A DNA stretch of 64,000 nucleotides, from positions 13,452,501-13,516,500 of the forward strand of contig JARFJB010001166.1 in NCBI GenBank assembly GCA_036346205.1, read 5' to 3'. Each line of letters starts with the position of its first letter. The stretch's first letter is position 1. Origin of the DNA: Vesta saturnalis. Lineage: Eukaryota; Arthropoda; Insecta; Coleoptera; Lampyridae. The notes under the pieces were generated by a model. It was not told the origin of the DNA. It did not search any database and was given only the letters and a program-made list of their open reading frames with translations. The position numbers and the translations under genes are program-made. Of the stretch, positions 24,401-39,400 are shown in pieces.

Positions 24401-27400
24401 TGTATCTAATACTCGTGTTTTTTTCGTAATCTTTTAATTATTATTATTTGTATTATTAAGCATATTCGTTTGTCAATATAGAGTTTGAACAGAAAACTTA
24501 TTTAAAATTACAATATCTTTAAAGAAGGTTCTCTTAGATATTTACCAACAATATTTTAGAAGTCAATCGGAAATACCTTTTTTAGAGCTTATTTGGTAAC
24601 CTACCAAAAACTTTTATAAATAATATTTTTATAACATTTTACTGTTATTAAAAAGTCTCATTAAAGGTTGATATATTGACAAAATGTGTTTTATTAGGGA
24701 GTCTATTAAAGTATCCTAAGGTCTTATTAGTGTTCAAAAACTTTCAGACTTTCTTAAGTTGAAACACTATTACATTAGGGTCGTTTTGATCAATCATATA
24801 AGATTTATTTATTTTTCAAGACTACTAAATTAAAAAACGTTCTAAATTAAGTTAATACTTACCCAAAAAAAATAATAGAAATGACCTAACTGATTTTAAC
24901 TTATACTAAGATGTGCAACAAACTCACCAAATTTATAGAAAACATTGCCATTAAAATTTACATATGTTTTTAAATCTACTTATAGGTTGTAGCCCAATTA
25001 AAAAAATGATTAAAATTTTATACTTTTAAATCTAAAGGAATTATGATCACAAATAATCAAATTAAGAAAACTTGTTTGAATGGTTTCTTTTTGGTGACGT
25101 CTTGTGGTGGTTTTAAATATATACCGGTTTGAGGGCCATTCGTAATGAGCGTAAACATGGACCTAATTCTTAGGTTTGTTATCCGGAAGTATTACAAAAA
25201 TTGAAATTCATTATTCTTTATTTGATTTATAGTTTCAAAATTCTTCATAGAAATTTATATCGTTTTGTAAGATTTAATTTATTATTTAACTAATTGGTGG
25301 TTTTAATTTGTTAACAAAATCTAGTTAATATTTAATAATGGAATGTGTATAAATGAACTTAACAAATTCCCTTTTGTTTTCAGTTCTACAGCCATCAAAT
25401 AACAAGAATCTTATACTAGGTTAGATTTATCAGTTAACATACCATAATAATTTTCTATCAAAATTGAAGGGAATGTTCTCCGTTCAAAATTGATATTCAC
25501 TTAAAGGTTTCTTTATTTACACAAAGGGAAACTGTACTAATCTGTCAGTTGAAGGCTGATGACGTGTTCTGTGTTTTTGGAATGGTCACGGAGGCCTCAA
25601 ATGGGTGATGCTGCCTTTTGGTGCCTTTTTTCCTATGTTGCTTGCTTTCCAATAACTACGATTGTTATTATAATTGGATTATTAACATTTTAATTAATTT
25701 TAATTTTTTCAAAAAGCTTGGCAACAAACAGCAAAGTGAACCATTAATAGAAACGCTTCTGTGTGAACATTAATAAATTCGAGTTATTGTTCATTCTATA
25801 TGGATTTATTACATTAAATCGATTACTGCCTTTTATAATTATTATTCAGCATTAAACACCATTGATGACCGCTTCTGATACGTGCAAATGCGTTATTTTA
25901 AATTATTACGTCACCTTTAACGCGATATTATATTATGGTGTAACCTTTTTTATTATCACCAACTTGACAATAATTGCACTTTCAGTCTTTTATTTTTTAT
26001 TAAATTAATAAGGAACGTATCATTTATCATTCCTTATCACAACACTAACTAAATTTTGTTATAATTTTTCAATTTATAGCGCAGCAATTTAAGGAAGCAA
26101 ACTCAAGTTTTTCTTCTCAATTTTAAATACATTTACATAACAACAATCCACAAAATATTATAATTTAGCGCGAAATTTGAATTTCTCGTGCATCTATTAC
26201 AGTTTATGTCTTGTCTTAGATATGCTGGAAGTAGATGATTTTACATGATTTTCTTTGCATAAATACAATACTGATAAATGTACTGGTTAACACACGTTAA
26301 AATATTTAATCTCTTAAAAATAGGACGACAAAGGCCTAAGTGTTTAGACCTAGATATAGTACGAATGACCCTTTTTTGTTTAATTAAGACTTCTTTCATA
26401 TGACATACCCCACCCCATCATACTATACCATACAACATAATGCTATGAAGTAAAGCATGATATGCCATCACTAGAGCTGGTTAAGTCAGAGGGAAGGTAG
26501 TTACAGTTAGAGTGTCGACGGAGCCAGATCGAGAGGGTTAATTAAATACTTTCATTGTAAACAGTTTGTCTTTAAAATCCTTCGATTTACTTATACCGTC
26601 AATTCGGGTGACTTGAGACTACCAGGTGACTTGAGACAAAACTTCGATAAATAACATAAAATAACTGGCAATCTGTTACAATAGTCACAAGTCCCGCTGC
26701 GTACTGGTGACGACTAACGATCTAGCGACCCGTTCAGTGCAGTTTGAACAGCCAGAAGGTGTGTTGCTCACCGCTCGAGAAATATTTAGATTTTGCGAGC
26801 TTTAAAAATTTTGTTGTTCGAAAACTTTATCTACAGCTTGTGTACCAAGCATTGCTGGTTGTTGTAGTTTGATATAGTCATAAGGCATTGTTACGAATTG
26901 TGGCAACACACCAATGTATGGTAAGTATATTTTGACATTTCAATTTTGCAATAAACATAAATGTATGTGTGAGTTGAGATAGTGTTTCAAGTCGCCCAGT
27001 TATTATATAATTATTTTCCAAAACATTATCTATTACGTTTTTTATTTTCAGAATACCATGGAAAATACAAAGAACTTTAAGCGATATTAATAGGAACCTT
27101 TTTAGATCCCAATTGACAATAATTGATTGAGGAATGGAACATTCCTAAAAATATTACTAAAATTTGAATTCCTTACGCAATAAAAATTTAAACGATCTCC
27201 ATATGCGAAACCCTGGCATTAAGAACTTTCGTCGCATTTAGTAAAGTTGTTGAAAATTATAACTCTTTCCGGGATTTTAATTTAGGCGAAATTTGAAAAC
27301 GTTATAATCATATCTAGATAGACTAGTATGAAAATTTAAGAAATTTGGCCAGGTAAAGACTTAATCATTTTAAATAGACATGGCAGATTTTAAGCATGTT

Positions 27401-30400
27401 TAATCTCAAAAGACCAGGCCAATGTCTACCTAATATAGAAATGACCTTTTGTTAATTAAATTTTATGAATAGACCCCTATATTCAACAACAAAAAGTAAA
27501 CTGAGTCGAAACTGAATGTCATTAACTTATAAGACAATTTCGCAAATAAACTTATAGTTTATTTAAAATTGTGTAATCCAAGCCACGCAATAAAGGACAG
27601 GATGTTTAATTTTCTTAAAAGTTCAAGTAAAATACATTTGTTTTATTAGATTTAACTGTAAGTTATTAAAGATCAGATATCCTGCATCCTTGAAACTGAA
27701 GTCACTCAATTTTGCATAGATCAAACCTTATGTTCTAAATATACATTAAAATTCTTACATTGAATTAAAAGGTAAAGGCCCAAGGCAGACCTTGTACGCC
27801 AGTATATCGTTACAATTGTTATGTAAATGTTTTCTGTTTGAAAGGACTTAAAAGTCAAAGTGCCCTTATCCTAATGAAGGCTTTTTAATCTAAAATGAAT
27901 ACTTTGCTAGTTCATCAGAACAGAAATTACTCAATAAAGCCAAAAGTAGATCATGTAAATCCAGTTGCTGGATACCATGCCCAAGAAGAATCTGTCGATT
28001 TAAATAATCTTTTAAATGCCCAAATTATTGCCATCGTTTCCTACAGGAGCAAATAATTACGGACAAAATTTTAAAATAAGTCGAAGATGGTGTATTCGTT
28101 AAATTTTCAAGAAAAGTTCAGGTCTTAAAAATTTATGTTTTCCAAAAGGTAGTTATAGAGAAATATAGGATGAAATAAACACGACTAAGTTAATGCAATC
28201 AAAGGAGGCAGGCATACATTTTGTCAAATTTAACTTTTTTGTTTATTAATTTTAGATATGTCTGTAGGTCTACGTCCTGTTGCCAAATAACGCATTCAAA
28301 GAAATACCATTTGTTCATTTTAAGAAAATATATTTTTGTATACCTATTTTGTATTTTTTGTCTACATATTTTTAAAAATTTTTACATGTTTCAAGTCGCA
28401 CTAACAGTTTCAAACTTGAGATTAGAAGACCGTTGTCTCAAGTCACCCTGAATGATCGACTTTGTAGTCAAAATTTTTAAAAAACAAAGATAGCTAACGA
28501 GGTCAGGAATGAAACTTAAAGTCATAAGTCTACTTACATGTCAAGACTCAAAACCTGATAGCAATACTTTAAAGATTTGACAAATTTTTTCATAGATATT
28601 GTTGACTGAATGGAAATTTTACAACGAATGGACGGCTAATGTGTTTTTCAAATATTAACCTATAAATGTCACCCTTTTGAAGTTAACCGTGTATGTTAAC
28701 GATTTGTGTCTGTGATCGATTAAGGGAATATATTCAAGTGTAAGTAGGTATTTTTAAATAAACTAAGGCTGTCAGCAAATAATTCTACAAGCCTAGATAA
28801 GTCATTAAAAATCAAGCATTGCCTTACAAAGGTATCTTATTCGCACGCGGGCTCTTTAAGCTGAAAGCTGCTAAAATAAAAGACAGTACAGTGCTCTCTC
28901 AGCCTGGTATCAGTGTGAATTAACATTGTTGGTTGTTCTTTATATTTATATTTGTGTAGAGGTGGGCTGGTGAACGGGTACATGATACCGGTTTGGTTAT
29001 TAATTGTGAAAAGCAACTGCCAAGTGGGTACACACTCCCGGGCCAGATAACCATTAAACACGTTGAATTTTATTTTTATTGTTTTTATTTGTTGTATAGA
29101 TGTGTAACCTGAGAAAATGGCACCTTCACTCTGGTATTTGTGCGAATTAGCACTGTTGTTTATATTTGTGTAGAGGTGGCTGGCGAACGGGTACAGGACA
29201 CGCCGCTTAACTGGTTATTCTAATTGTTTATTGTGTCAATTGCCAAGTAGGTACACACTCTCGGGCCAGGCCATTAAACACCTCGAATTTTTATTTCTAT
29301 TGTTTTTATTTGTTGTGTAGATGAATGTGTAACCTGAGAGGAGCACTGTATTTTTCTAACGCACTCAAACTTATATATCGGTCACGATGTTGTGGTCTAT
29401 TTGTAACTTACCCTTGTAAGGCTTTGTTTTAATGAGTTGTTAGGTAGAAGTATTTGCCTGTGAGCTGATTTCTCTTTGTATGTATTACAATCTTTGGTTG
29501 TAATTTGACTTATATATATTTTGTGCTTTAGTGGTCACTAAACAATTGTGTACATGCAAATTTCATGTCCATTTTCTTTTGTCTTTGCTGTTACCCTATT
29601 ATCACCTATGCAATTTTACTGTTGTATTTTAAACAAACTGTAATTTGCTTTATTGTTTTATGTGCTTATTTACTTAAAGACTGGCATGATTGGTTTTAAA
29701 GGAGCACATGTTTGGTATTATGATTTTTATTTTGATTATTTATGACACAATTGTGGGTGTGACTACATGTTTTTTTTTTTTGTTTATTGTGTTTATGTGT
29801 AACTAAACTGTTTGCTATTCATTTTCTCTTAATGTTATAATTTTGTACACACTTTAACCTGATTTAATGGTGTTTTGCTATATATTTAACCCTTTCATTG
29901 TTTTTTTTTTGTATTATTTGATTTATTAATGTACTTGTGCAATTATTTATGAATCAAGTGGGTTTTATTGGTGGTTCTTTCCGATAATAGTATATTAACG
30001 GGCTGAACCACCATTGCGCAAAGCTCGTTGATTTTAAATTGAGTAGTTTCATTTTTTTTTACCTGCCTCACATGATGCAACACTTACCTCATCCAGCCTA
30101 TCTAATTCATATAACACAACATACCTACCACTAGACGGCCACTTCGTTTGATCAGATTTGAGGTTTGCAAGTAATTAAATATCAGACTTGCAAATAAATT
30201 CTAATCTTTTACTTAATTATTGTCAGGAAAGTCCATGTAGGGCAATTAATTTGAGTAATAGTAACATGATTGTCAGTAAAGTCAAGATAAATCACTCAGC
30301 GATTGTTTTGTTCTTGAATTTGCATTCTTGCAAATAAGTTCAAATTACACTTTTCAAGATAGGGTACCTAGGGGACGCTACAATATTAAAAATAATGTCA

Positions 30401-33400
30401 TCCACACACCCAGAATGACAGAAATATCAGATTTATACAAGTAAAATTCTGTGAACTACTTGTTGAGTTTTGAATTAATATCTCGCTCAGTACTATAAGC
30501 ATTTAACAAATCCACAAAATTAATACCTCTAGAACAATATCTAAAATTGGTGCATTCACTTTCCAAGGTATCGAACCCAATTGATTTAAACAGTCGAGCG
30601 ATGGATATATTTGAGTTAAACTCGCTTCTCTCAACCGTTGCTTTTGAAGTATTGCTTGTGATGGCAATCTAATCATATCACATGGAGCTACTAAGTAACC
30701 TCCTGATCGAACTGATGTCCAAGGCAGTGGTGGGCATAGCATTGGAACTTCATTTGCACAAAATGTTAAAGTTTCAGGAACAGAAGCACGATACAACCGA
30801 GACAATATGGGATGAGGTTTTACTTCCTCCTTAACAATACGGCCTTGTGTACGAAAGATTGTATAAAAACTCGGCAGAAAATTCCTAGATTGAATAAACA
30901 TTAGTAACCTTTCGTTGAATTACAATACTTACTTATGTGTGCTATTCGGATGCATAACATTCACATTAACTTTAAGATCGTGCATTATTATGTGGTACAG
31001 GAATTTTCCAATATTTTGTAAAACCGTTGGAATCCAAGGTCTGTGATCAATTAGAATAGACGCACCTTCAGCTTTATTTAAATGATCAATCCATTGCCAT
31101 AATTGTCGAGTATTTAAATAACTCAGTTCTTTGGGCAATACACCTAATTTGGGATGCAAAGTAGTGTAATGTTCACAATATTTGCTATGCACTTTCATAA
31201 TCTAGAATTAAGTGTTGCTAACAATACAATTAATGCAAATTTAGATTTACCTTATCCAGTACTCCCATTCTTTGCTTTCGTAACACCTTATATCGCATAT
31301 AAACCTTCTTTCCTAAATCTTTATGTAATTGCACACACGTCGGACTATAAGTTTCAGATCCCTGTGCTATTTTTTTAGCTTCCTCAACCATAATTTGAAC
31401 AAATTCCTTAACAGGTATTATTCGTAAATACGGTTCCAAACTTAATACACTTCGTCTCGCTGATAAGGACATTAAGTCACGATTAAATCCATCTAAAGCA
31501 GCTTTTTCCCACATTTTAATATGCTCATCGAATGCAGCACGATAACTTAATGTTTCGTTAGTTACGTCACTTTTATTCTCGATACTTTTTATCTAATAAA
31601 CAAAGTTACAAACAAAATCAACAAGTTTATGATTCTACTTACAGTAATATAACCTTCTTTCTCAATTTTGATTTGCTTTTCGATGCAACCTTTTAATTGC
31701 TGACTCGTAAAAGGGCCAGCACACACAGGTGGATGATTAGAAGGTGGCTTTAGTTGATCGGGATGATTAAGATCATTCACTAAATTGTTGGAGTATTGAA
31801 AATTCGGCAAGTAGTTCTTCACTTTATAATCAGGAGAATGACTTCGTATTGCTTTTAAGACTATGTCACGTTGATCACTCACGTACATGACCTCATTCAT
31901 AATTTTGTCAAATGTAATTCCTAATTTTAAAGCTTCACTTGCTTGTGTGCGTATTTGCTTTAAATGACTATCACCTGTATTCAACCGGCCTAAACATTCA
32001 AAAATAGCTGCATAACTCTTTACATTCAAACTAATTTTATCGTCTAAAACATAATTTAAAATTTCTTGTACTTTCTCGTAATTACCCTTTGCTGCAAAGC
32101 CACTCAATGCACCGTTATATATATTAATGTTTTTAATACGATGAAATACTTTTTTCTTATTACGTGTATGATTTCGATGATATATAAGTGCATTTAGACC
32201 ACGTTGAGGTGTATTTAAATAATTACATACTTCTATATACGCAAATAATGTTCTTGTTACTACCTCTTCGGGAGCTGATAAATTTTCGTATGCATTTTGG
32301 AATTGGATAACTGGGATTGTGTCTTCATCTTCAATTATTTCCGGTTGTAATGGGTTACTAGTGATACTATAACACAAAAAAGCAGCATTAGTTTGTCAGA
32401 CTAGGTCAGTATTAAAAGGTATTTAAATTTTTTTTTTAGTAATTGTGGTCCTGAACAGGTTAAGTTTGGCCTATCGTGCTAAAGCACTTAGGTACACTTA
32501 GCAGGATGGAAAGGGTAATATTGAATTGCTCAGAGATGCCTGCGAATGGCTACTTTAAATTTTTTCATACCATGAGTAAGAGGAAAACAGGAACTAGGGA
32601 GATCATTCCAGAGTTTAGAAGCCGTCTAGAATAATGTGAACTGCGCCGGTTTGGTATGACAAGTTGACATTTGTACTGCATATTGATGATGTGAATTAGT
32701 GAACCAAGTGTTCCCAGCAAAGGTGGCCCGAGATGGTACCAATGAATGTAATTCAGCAGTGCAATAGCCATTGTAATACCAATAGTACAAAAAAAGAACT
32801 GAAACAATTCTTCTACGCTCAAGGGAGTGTATGTTAAAAGTTAAGGAAGGTTAATACGATCAACGATATTGAGTGAGTATTATGAAGCACCAGCCCAGAG
32901 GTGAGAATTAAATTCTAGATGAGGTCAAATGTGAGCCTTACAGATCACAAAAATGTTCTTGGGAGGTAAAGTACTACTCAGATCTGTACGAGCAGCTGCT
33001 TTAGTAGCTCACAGAAGATGGTCAACCCATGGTAGATTTGAAGATACAGTGATTTCCAACATAGTAATAGAATCTGGAAACTTAAAATCTGAGCCATTCA
33101 TGCTTACATCAATATTTTTTGGTGAAGACAGAGTTTTATTAGCATTAAATTTAACTAGATTATTACTTCCCCATTCAAAGATATAGGTTGAATGTATTTG
33201 TTGATTGAAATTGCCATTTGTAATGGGTGCCTTAGAGAATTCCAAATTGCGCGCGAAGTTATACGACATTAATTAGTTTGCTTTTCTAGATAAAGAAATG
33301 GTTGCTGGTTATTTGTATTTGAATGTGTTTAATATTAAGATGGAAATCTTGAATTTGCTTCACTACGTTATTTGCATATTTAATTGGAAAGTATTTAAAT

Positions 33401-36400
33401 AAACACGGCAGTTGCGGAAACGTAAATGTTTTGTAGAGGGAGAGACGCTGTCATAATGACGTGTCGTTTAAAACAGTCGCCTTAAGTAAGCGATCACATT
33501 TGGTTGAAAATCACCAACAGAGTAATTCGTCGCCGAGGCACGAATTACAAGGTAATAGTTAAATTGCCCTAAAATTAGAAGTAAAGTAAGACAACATTTA
33601 GTGTATAATAGGGAAAAAGTAAAATTACCTTCCTTATTAAAATAATAAGAGGCTAAGTAAACATGTGTCAAGTTGGTGACAATAAAAAAGATTGTGCAAT
33701 AAATAAAAATCGCGTTAAAGGTTACGAAATAATTAAAAATCACGCTTTCTGTGCGCATCGGAAAGTATTCCAAGATTGTGTTTAAATGTTGAACGATTAA
33801 ATGTAAAATAAGACAATCGGTCCGGTGTAATAGATCTATATATAAAGCAAACTAACTGGAAAATATTGACAATTAAAAGCACGGCCGTTGGTAGTTCGTT
33901 TGCAAAGCTATTTGTCGTTAAAATTGAACAATTAAAGTAATAATTGACTATTATAAATATATCATGCAATTATTTACAAAAATCATAAAAGTGTTGAAAG
34001 AAAATTTCAACAGACTTAATCCACAAAAAAAAAGGTGTAAACCAGATATCGTGGGAACAAAAAAAGCAAGGCGCCAATTGCATCATCGGTCCAATTGCGT
34101 CATCGGCTGGACCACATAGCAGTTACGTCATCGGCTTTCAATGAGGCACCAAATAGGTACGTTTTCTAATAGTGTAAATAAAGAAACGTTAATGTGTTTT
34201 ATTTTCTATAAACTGTAAGGTTGCGTTGACGCACCATGTATGTAAGATGTTATAATGACGTGTATTACGTGTTTTGAGTACGGGTGTATTGAGTTTGAAC
34301 GAAAAAAAATTTTTTTTTTGTGTATATGCATAATGTATGTGGGTGGGTGATACGCCACTGGTATTTGAATATCATAGAGACATTGGTGTTGGAATAAATA
34401 GATTCTGATGAATGTAAATGTGAAGAGAAATTTGTCGATGGGACGATAATGTTTGCTACTGTTGACTACTGGATAAGGAATGGAATGTTGGAAGATAAAG
34501 GAGTAATCTTTTCCGGAAGATGTGAAGATATAAGTATAGAATGTTGCAGAAAATATGTAGAGAATGTTTTGGTATGTTTAATTGTTGATTATAGAAAGTT
34601 CTCGTAATGTTGTGCAATCGATTTTGAGAATACGTGTACGTAAATGGGATTTGAGACCTTAGACTGTACTTATTTTTGCAAATGTTGCGGAAGGAGAACG
34701 AGCGCATGTGAGAGATAAACGTTGAAAGTTGTGTAATGGTCCAGAGTGGCCACTGAATGAATGTGATGACGAGAAATGGCTTCTCGATAAAGTAATTGTA
34801 AAATTTACAGGTAAGAACAAACATGGCGATGTATTGTAATTACAAGCGTGTTTGTCCAGAGGGTAACATCAGTCGGCACTAAGAAAGTTTGAGTGAATAC
34901 CATTGGTGAATATAGCAAGGAAGTCAGACATGTTTAAAGATGGATGGCTTAAGGTATAAATAGGAAAGTCAGAGATTGACGTGAGGTTGTTGGTTGTTGC
35001 TTTTTGGTGAGAGCTCGGTGAGAGACGCGCGCGCGAGGTGATGTGTGACATCAGAATGGGTTGAGTTGGAGTTATATTTGTGAATAATATAGAAGGCAGT
35101 CATTGTTTAAACAACTGCGTAACCCGAAAGGGGATGAATCGTATAAGACATTCATAAATAAAACAATTAATAAAATTGAGATTGAAGATAAAATCAGTTT
35201 ATTTTTCTTCAAGAAAAAGTGCGTAAGCAGATTTATAAAAAGATAACAGTTGTTACGTTATAGTGTTGAGTGCGGCGCGTGAGCTTGTACTGATCTTTAG
35301 TATAAATTATTTATGGGACCACCTTTAAGTGAACGAAATTTTCGTAGTAAATTGAGCCAATGTTAAAGTAATTTTGTATGACATTAAAAGTTTATTTGTG
35401 TTAAGGAAGGGCTAAATTGTCCTAAAGGTTGCGAGAAACTTTTAAGAGGCAACCAAATGTGTATAGATTATTACGGTTTATTGGAGTAATAACCTCGTAT
35501 AGTTAGACTATTCGCGATTACCGAAAGGAATAAGTGTTTGTGGAATTGTGAAGTACTTGTTATGTGCCTTCAGGCAATCTAAGGAACACAAATGGACTAC
35601 AAATAATTGGTTTACGGGAAGAGAGAAGAAAGAAAAGCGAAGGATAATGGACAGTCTTTAAGTAAGAATTACATTTAAGAACCTTGAAAATTCAGTAAAG
35701 CACGATTATCTTTTCTTTGGTTAGTCTTATTTACGTATTGTTGTGTAATTTTATTTAATTAATTAGTGTTGAAGGAAAAGATAATCGATCTCGAGTTATG
35801 TTGTATTGGCTGTTTTAGTAGTAATAATTGTTGCAGAAACGCAAATTTGTATTGACAGTGGTTTCTCAACCACGCTGTCGTAGTGTATGTAAACATTTGT
35901 TTATTATTTTGTGCAGGACAATATATACTTATCGTTAACTTTTATTTTGTTGTTTATTTAGCCAGTTATGAGATACATTTGTGACGTTTACTTAATTGGT
36001 GACCTAGTTTTTGACAAGTTAAATGTAGACTTTGCATATTTTGGTTTTAAGATTAATGAACAACCTGAAAGGTTATATTTGCCAGGTTAATTTCAAAAAG
36101 AAAATTTTCATGTTAGTTTCGTTTAACGCAGTACACTAATGACGGATCAGCTGTTGATTTAAAAATTTCATTAAGTATAACTAAGAGAGGAGTTTTAAGA
36201 ACTTACATATTTACGAATGTCACATACGATTCAGAGGTATCATAAAGGAACAATTATTAAGCCGATGACATTGATTTTCTTTTGATTAGGAATTTTAAAA
36301 ATTAATTATCGACCATTGAATGAAGAACTATTTTATTCATTAATAAGTAGAAATTTAACTTTATATGTATACGAGGGATACGTAGAAAATATTCAGTTAA

Positions 36401-39400
36401 TGTGTTATAACTTTGGTATTCTGGATGTACAGGGTACAATCAGGAAGTTTGTGACGACCCGTGTATTTCAGTTTTTTTTGTATAACTGTTGGTTACGTGA
36501 ATGCAGTTAAAGTTGAGTGATAAATTTTGTTTTGGAAATTTTGGTATACGAGGTGTATTCAAAAAGTTTCTAATAACCTGGGTAGTACTAAATATAGTTG
36601 AGTTTGAGTTGAATTGTTTGGGACGAGTGTTTGTTTTAGGACCCTCGTGTGAGACTTTACTGAGTAAGCACAATCCTACTTTCCACAATCAAGTAGGGTT
36701 AATTAACACCCAGCTTAAGACAATTATTTTAGCAAAGTTTCGATTGTGGTGGCGCCTAGACATATTTTCCCGGACTGAGCTGTTTGAATATCGGTGTAAG
36801 GTGTTTGAGCGTATTAATCATTCATTTTACTTCTTATTTCGACCACGCCCATCTCCCTGTTAGCTGGCTTGGCAACCCGCTTACATTAGTAAGCATACAC
36901 GACGCCTAGTGCGGTTTGGACGTGCAACAAAACTTGAATTTGAATATCAAAATTGAACGGAACATATTTTATTCAGTTTTGATAAATGTTTTTTTGTTGC
37001 ATGTTAGTATTAAGAATATTACTTAGAATTTAAGGTTTGTGTGTTAAATGTTGTTGAAATAAATCATTTTTGCGCTGCGAATTTCAGTAATTAAATAAAT
37101 GTAACGTTTGATTTATTTTTATCATTAAAGACTGTTAATATTAAAAGCTCATACGAGCCCTAACCACTATATGTTCGGACGGTATTAAAATCAAACAAAT
37201 ATATAAAATATTTTACGATTTATTCCAATTTTGTATATTTAGTATATTTTAAACATTTAATCATTTTATACGAACGAGTGACTGAATACAAAAAAAATTG
37301 TCACAACATTTCTAAGTTAAAACAAGGTAAAAAAACTGTGAAAATTGAATGATGACAAAATTTTAGTTGTTTTTTAACAAAAAATTTCAGTTATTTTAAT
37401 ATGGCGTAACATCCCCTCGAGCTTTAATTACAGCTTGTACACGCAAGGGCATTGTTGCCGCAAGCTTTTGGCATTCTTCAGCAGAAAATCAGTCTCACAT
37501 TTCTTGAAGTTTCATACGTAGATGCGGAATAGTGCGTTGGGGATTATTTCTAAGGCACTGTTTCATTATATGCCATACTGTCTCAATTATGTTGAGGTCT
37601 GCGCTGCTCGAAAGCCAGTCTAAGGTGTTAATATCACTATCTGCAAGCCATGTTCTTGTTGATTTAGCAGTATGTGAAGATGCACTATCTTGCTGAAAAA
37701 TTATATTATCTTCATTAGGATGTAACTCTTTAATGCTTGGTAATAAATATTCGGTTAAAATGTTTTGATATTTCTGCGCATTTAACGTACCATCTATAAA
37801 ATGTAATTTCCCCACACCCTTTGCGACATGCATCCCCAAACCATAATTCCTTGAGGAAACTTAACTGTACGCTTTAGACCATCTTTCCTTCTAATTACAC
37901 GCTTCCTACAATCACCCAAACTGATATCAAATTTTGACTCATCGCTAAATATCACTTTACTCCAGTCCTCATTAGTCCACAAAACCCTTTCTTTGACTCA
38001 AGAAAGACGTATCTTTTTTTGCTTTTAAGTTAATAAAGGTTTTTCTTTCGCCTACAAAAAATACTCAAATGCAAGGAATTATTTTAGCAACCTTTAAGCA
38101 TATCAAACCTTATAAAAACTAAGCCCAGATTTATGAATCCACTTTCGACAATACTCTCTTACAAATTTAACCCAGTTTGCTGATTCCAAAAAGAGGCAAT
38201 TTCGCGCAATGTTGATCTTCTTTGAGCATTGCAAATTTTTACCAAAAGTCTTCTATTTCTTTCAGTTACTAATCGTGGGCGTCCACTACTTTTACTACGA
38301 ACAGTTAAATTACCAGTTTCCCTGTGTTTTTGAATGAGGTCTGCAATTGTTGATTTTGATACTTCAAGATCAGAAGCAATTTCAGACATTGACTTGCCTT
38401 CCTTATGTTTTTTAACAATCAATTCTCGAATTTTTAACGGTGTGATTAATCCCCGGCCCATTTTTACTTCACAAAATGACAAATGAGATCTAGTAAACAA
38501 ACCTGCATAAAATGTTTGTGCTTATATTTCACAGCCTACTTTCAAAATATTTAAATATCTTACATTGTCTAGCCGCCAGAGCTTTTAGAGGTCAATAAAT
38601 TATGACAGTTTAACACTATTGTTTGATATAATTCTTAATAAAAATAGAAACTGCCAAAACACTCACACTAAACATACATTTATTTACCTAGTTTATAGAA
38701 AAAAATTGTTTGGTAGAACAAAATAATATTTAAAGAATAATAAATTAATAATAGTCAAACAATTTGTCAGTCCCAACATATAGTAGTTAGGGCTCGTATA
38801 AACAATGGATATATAAATGCGGAAGGAAGTAAACTCAATAGAAATCGAAAATAATAAGATAATCGAATTGAGTATAAATTTTGGTAATTGATAAAAGTGA
38901 CCATTTCTTTTAAAATTGAGCTAGCTGGCGCATCTAAATAAGAAAAGAATTTGCAAACGTAAATATTATTCAAACTGAAATTAAATAGCAAGCGAATTAA
39001 AATTAACTAGTAGATGATATCTTTATAAATTAAACCCATTCAGTGCGAATAAAAAGGTAATCATTTCAAGTCTCACAAAAACAATAGAACATTTTTATTC
39101 AATAATTTTGACATTATAAAAAATGGTTAAAAAACCCTAATATTATTCTTTGTAGCGCGGTGAAAACAACAAGAGTAATAACCAAGGGTATTACGCCCGT
39201 TGCAGACTTCAGCTTTAATGGGTGGATTACCATTAAGAATAGACTGGAATGTATAGCTTAAAAAATGTAGGTGCCACAACCGTTGGGTGAAAAATAACGA
39301 AGAGGTGACACGCTAATGTAAAATTGCGTAACGTAGTGCTGTCTCACTCTTTTCATTTTTCCTTGCCCCACCTCGCATAAACTCGTGGTGGTATAGTGCT

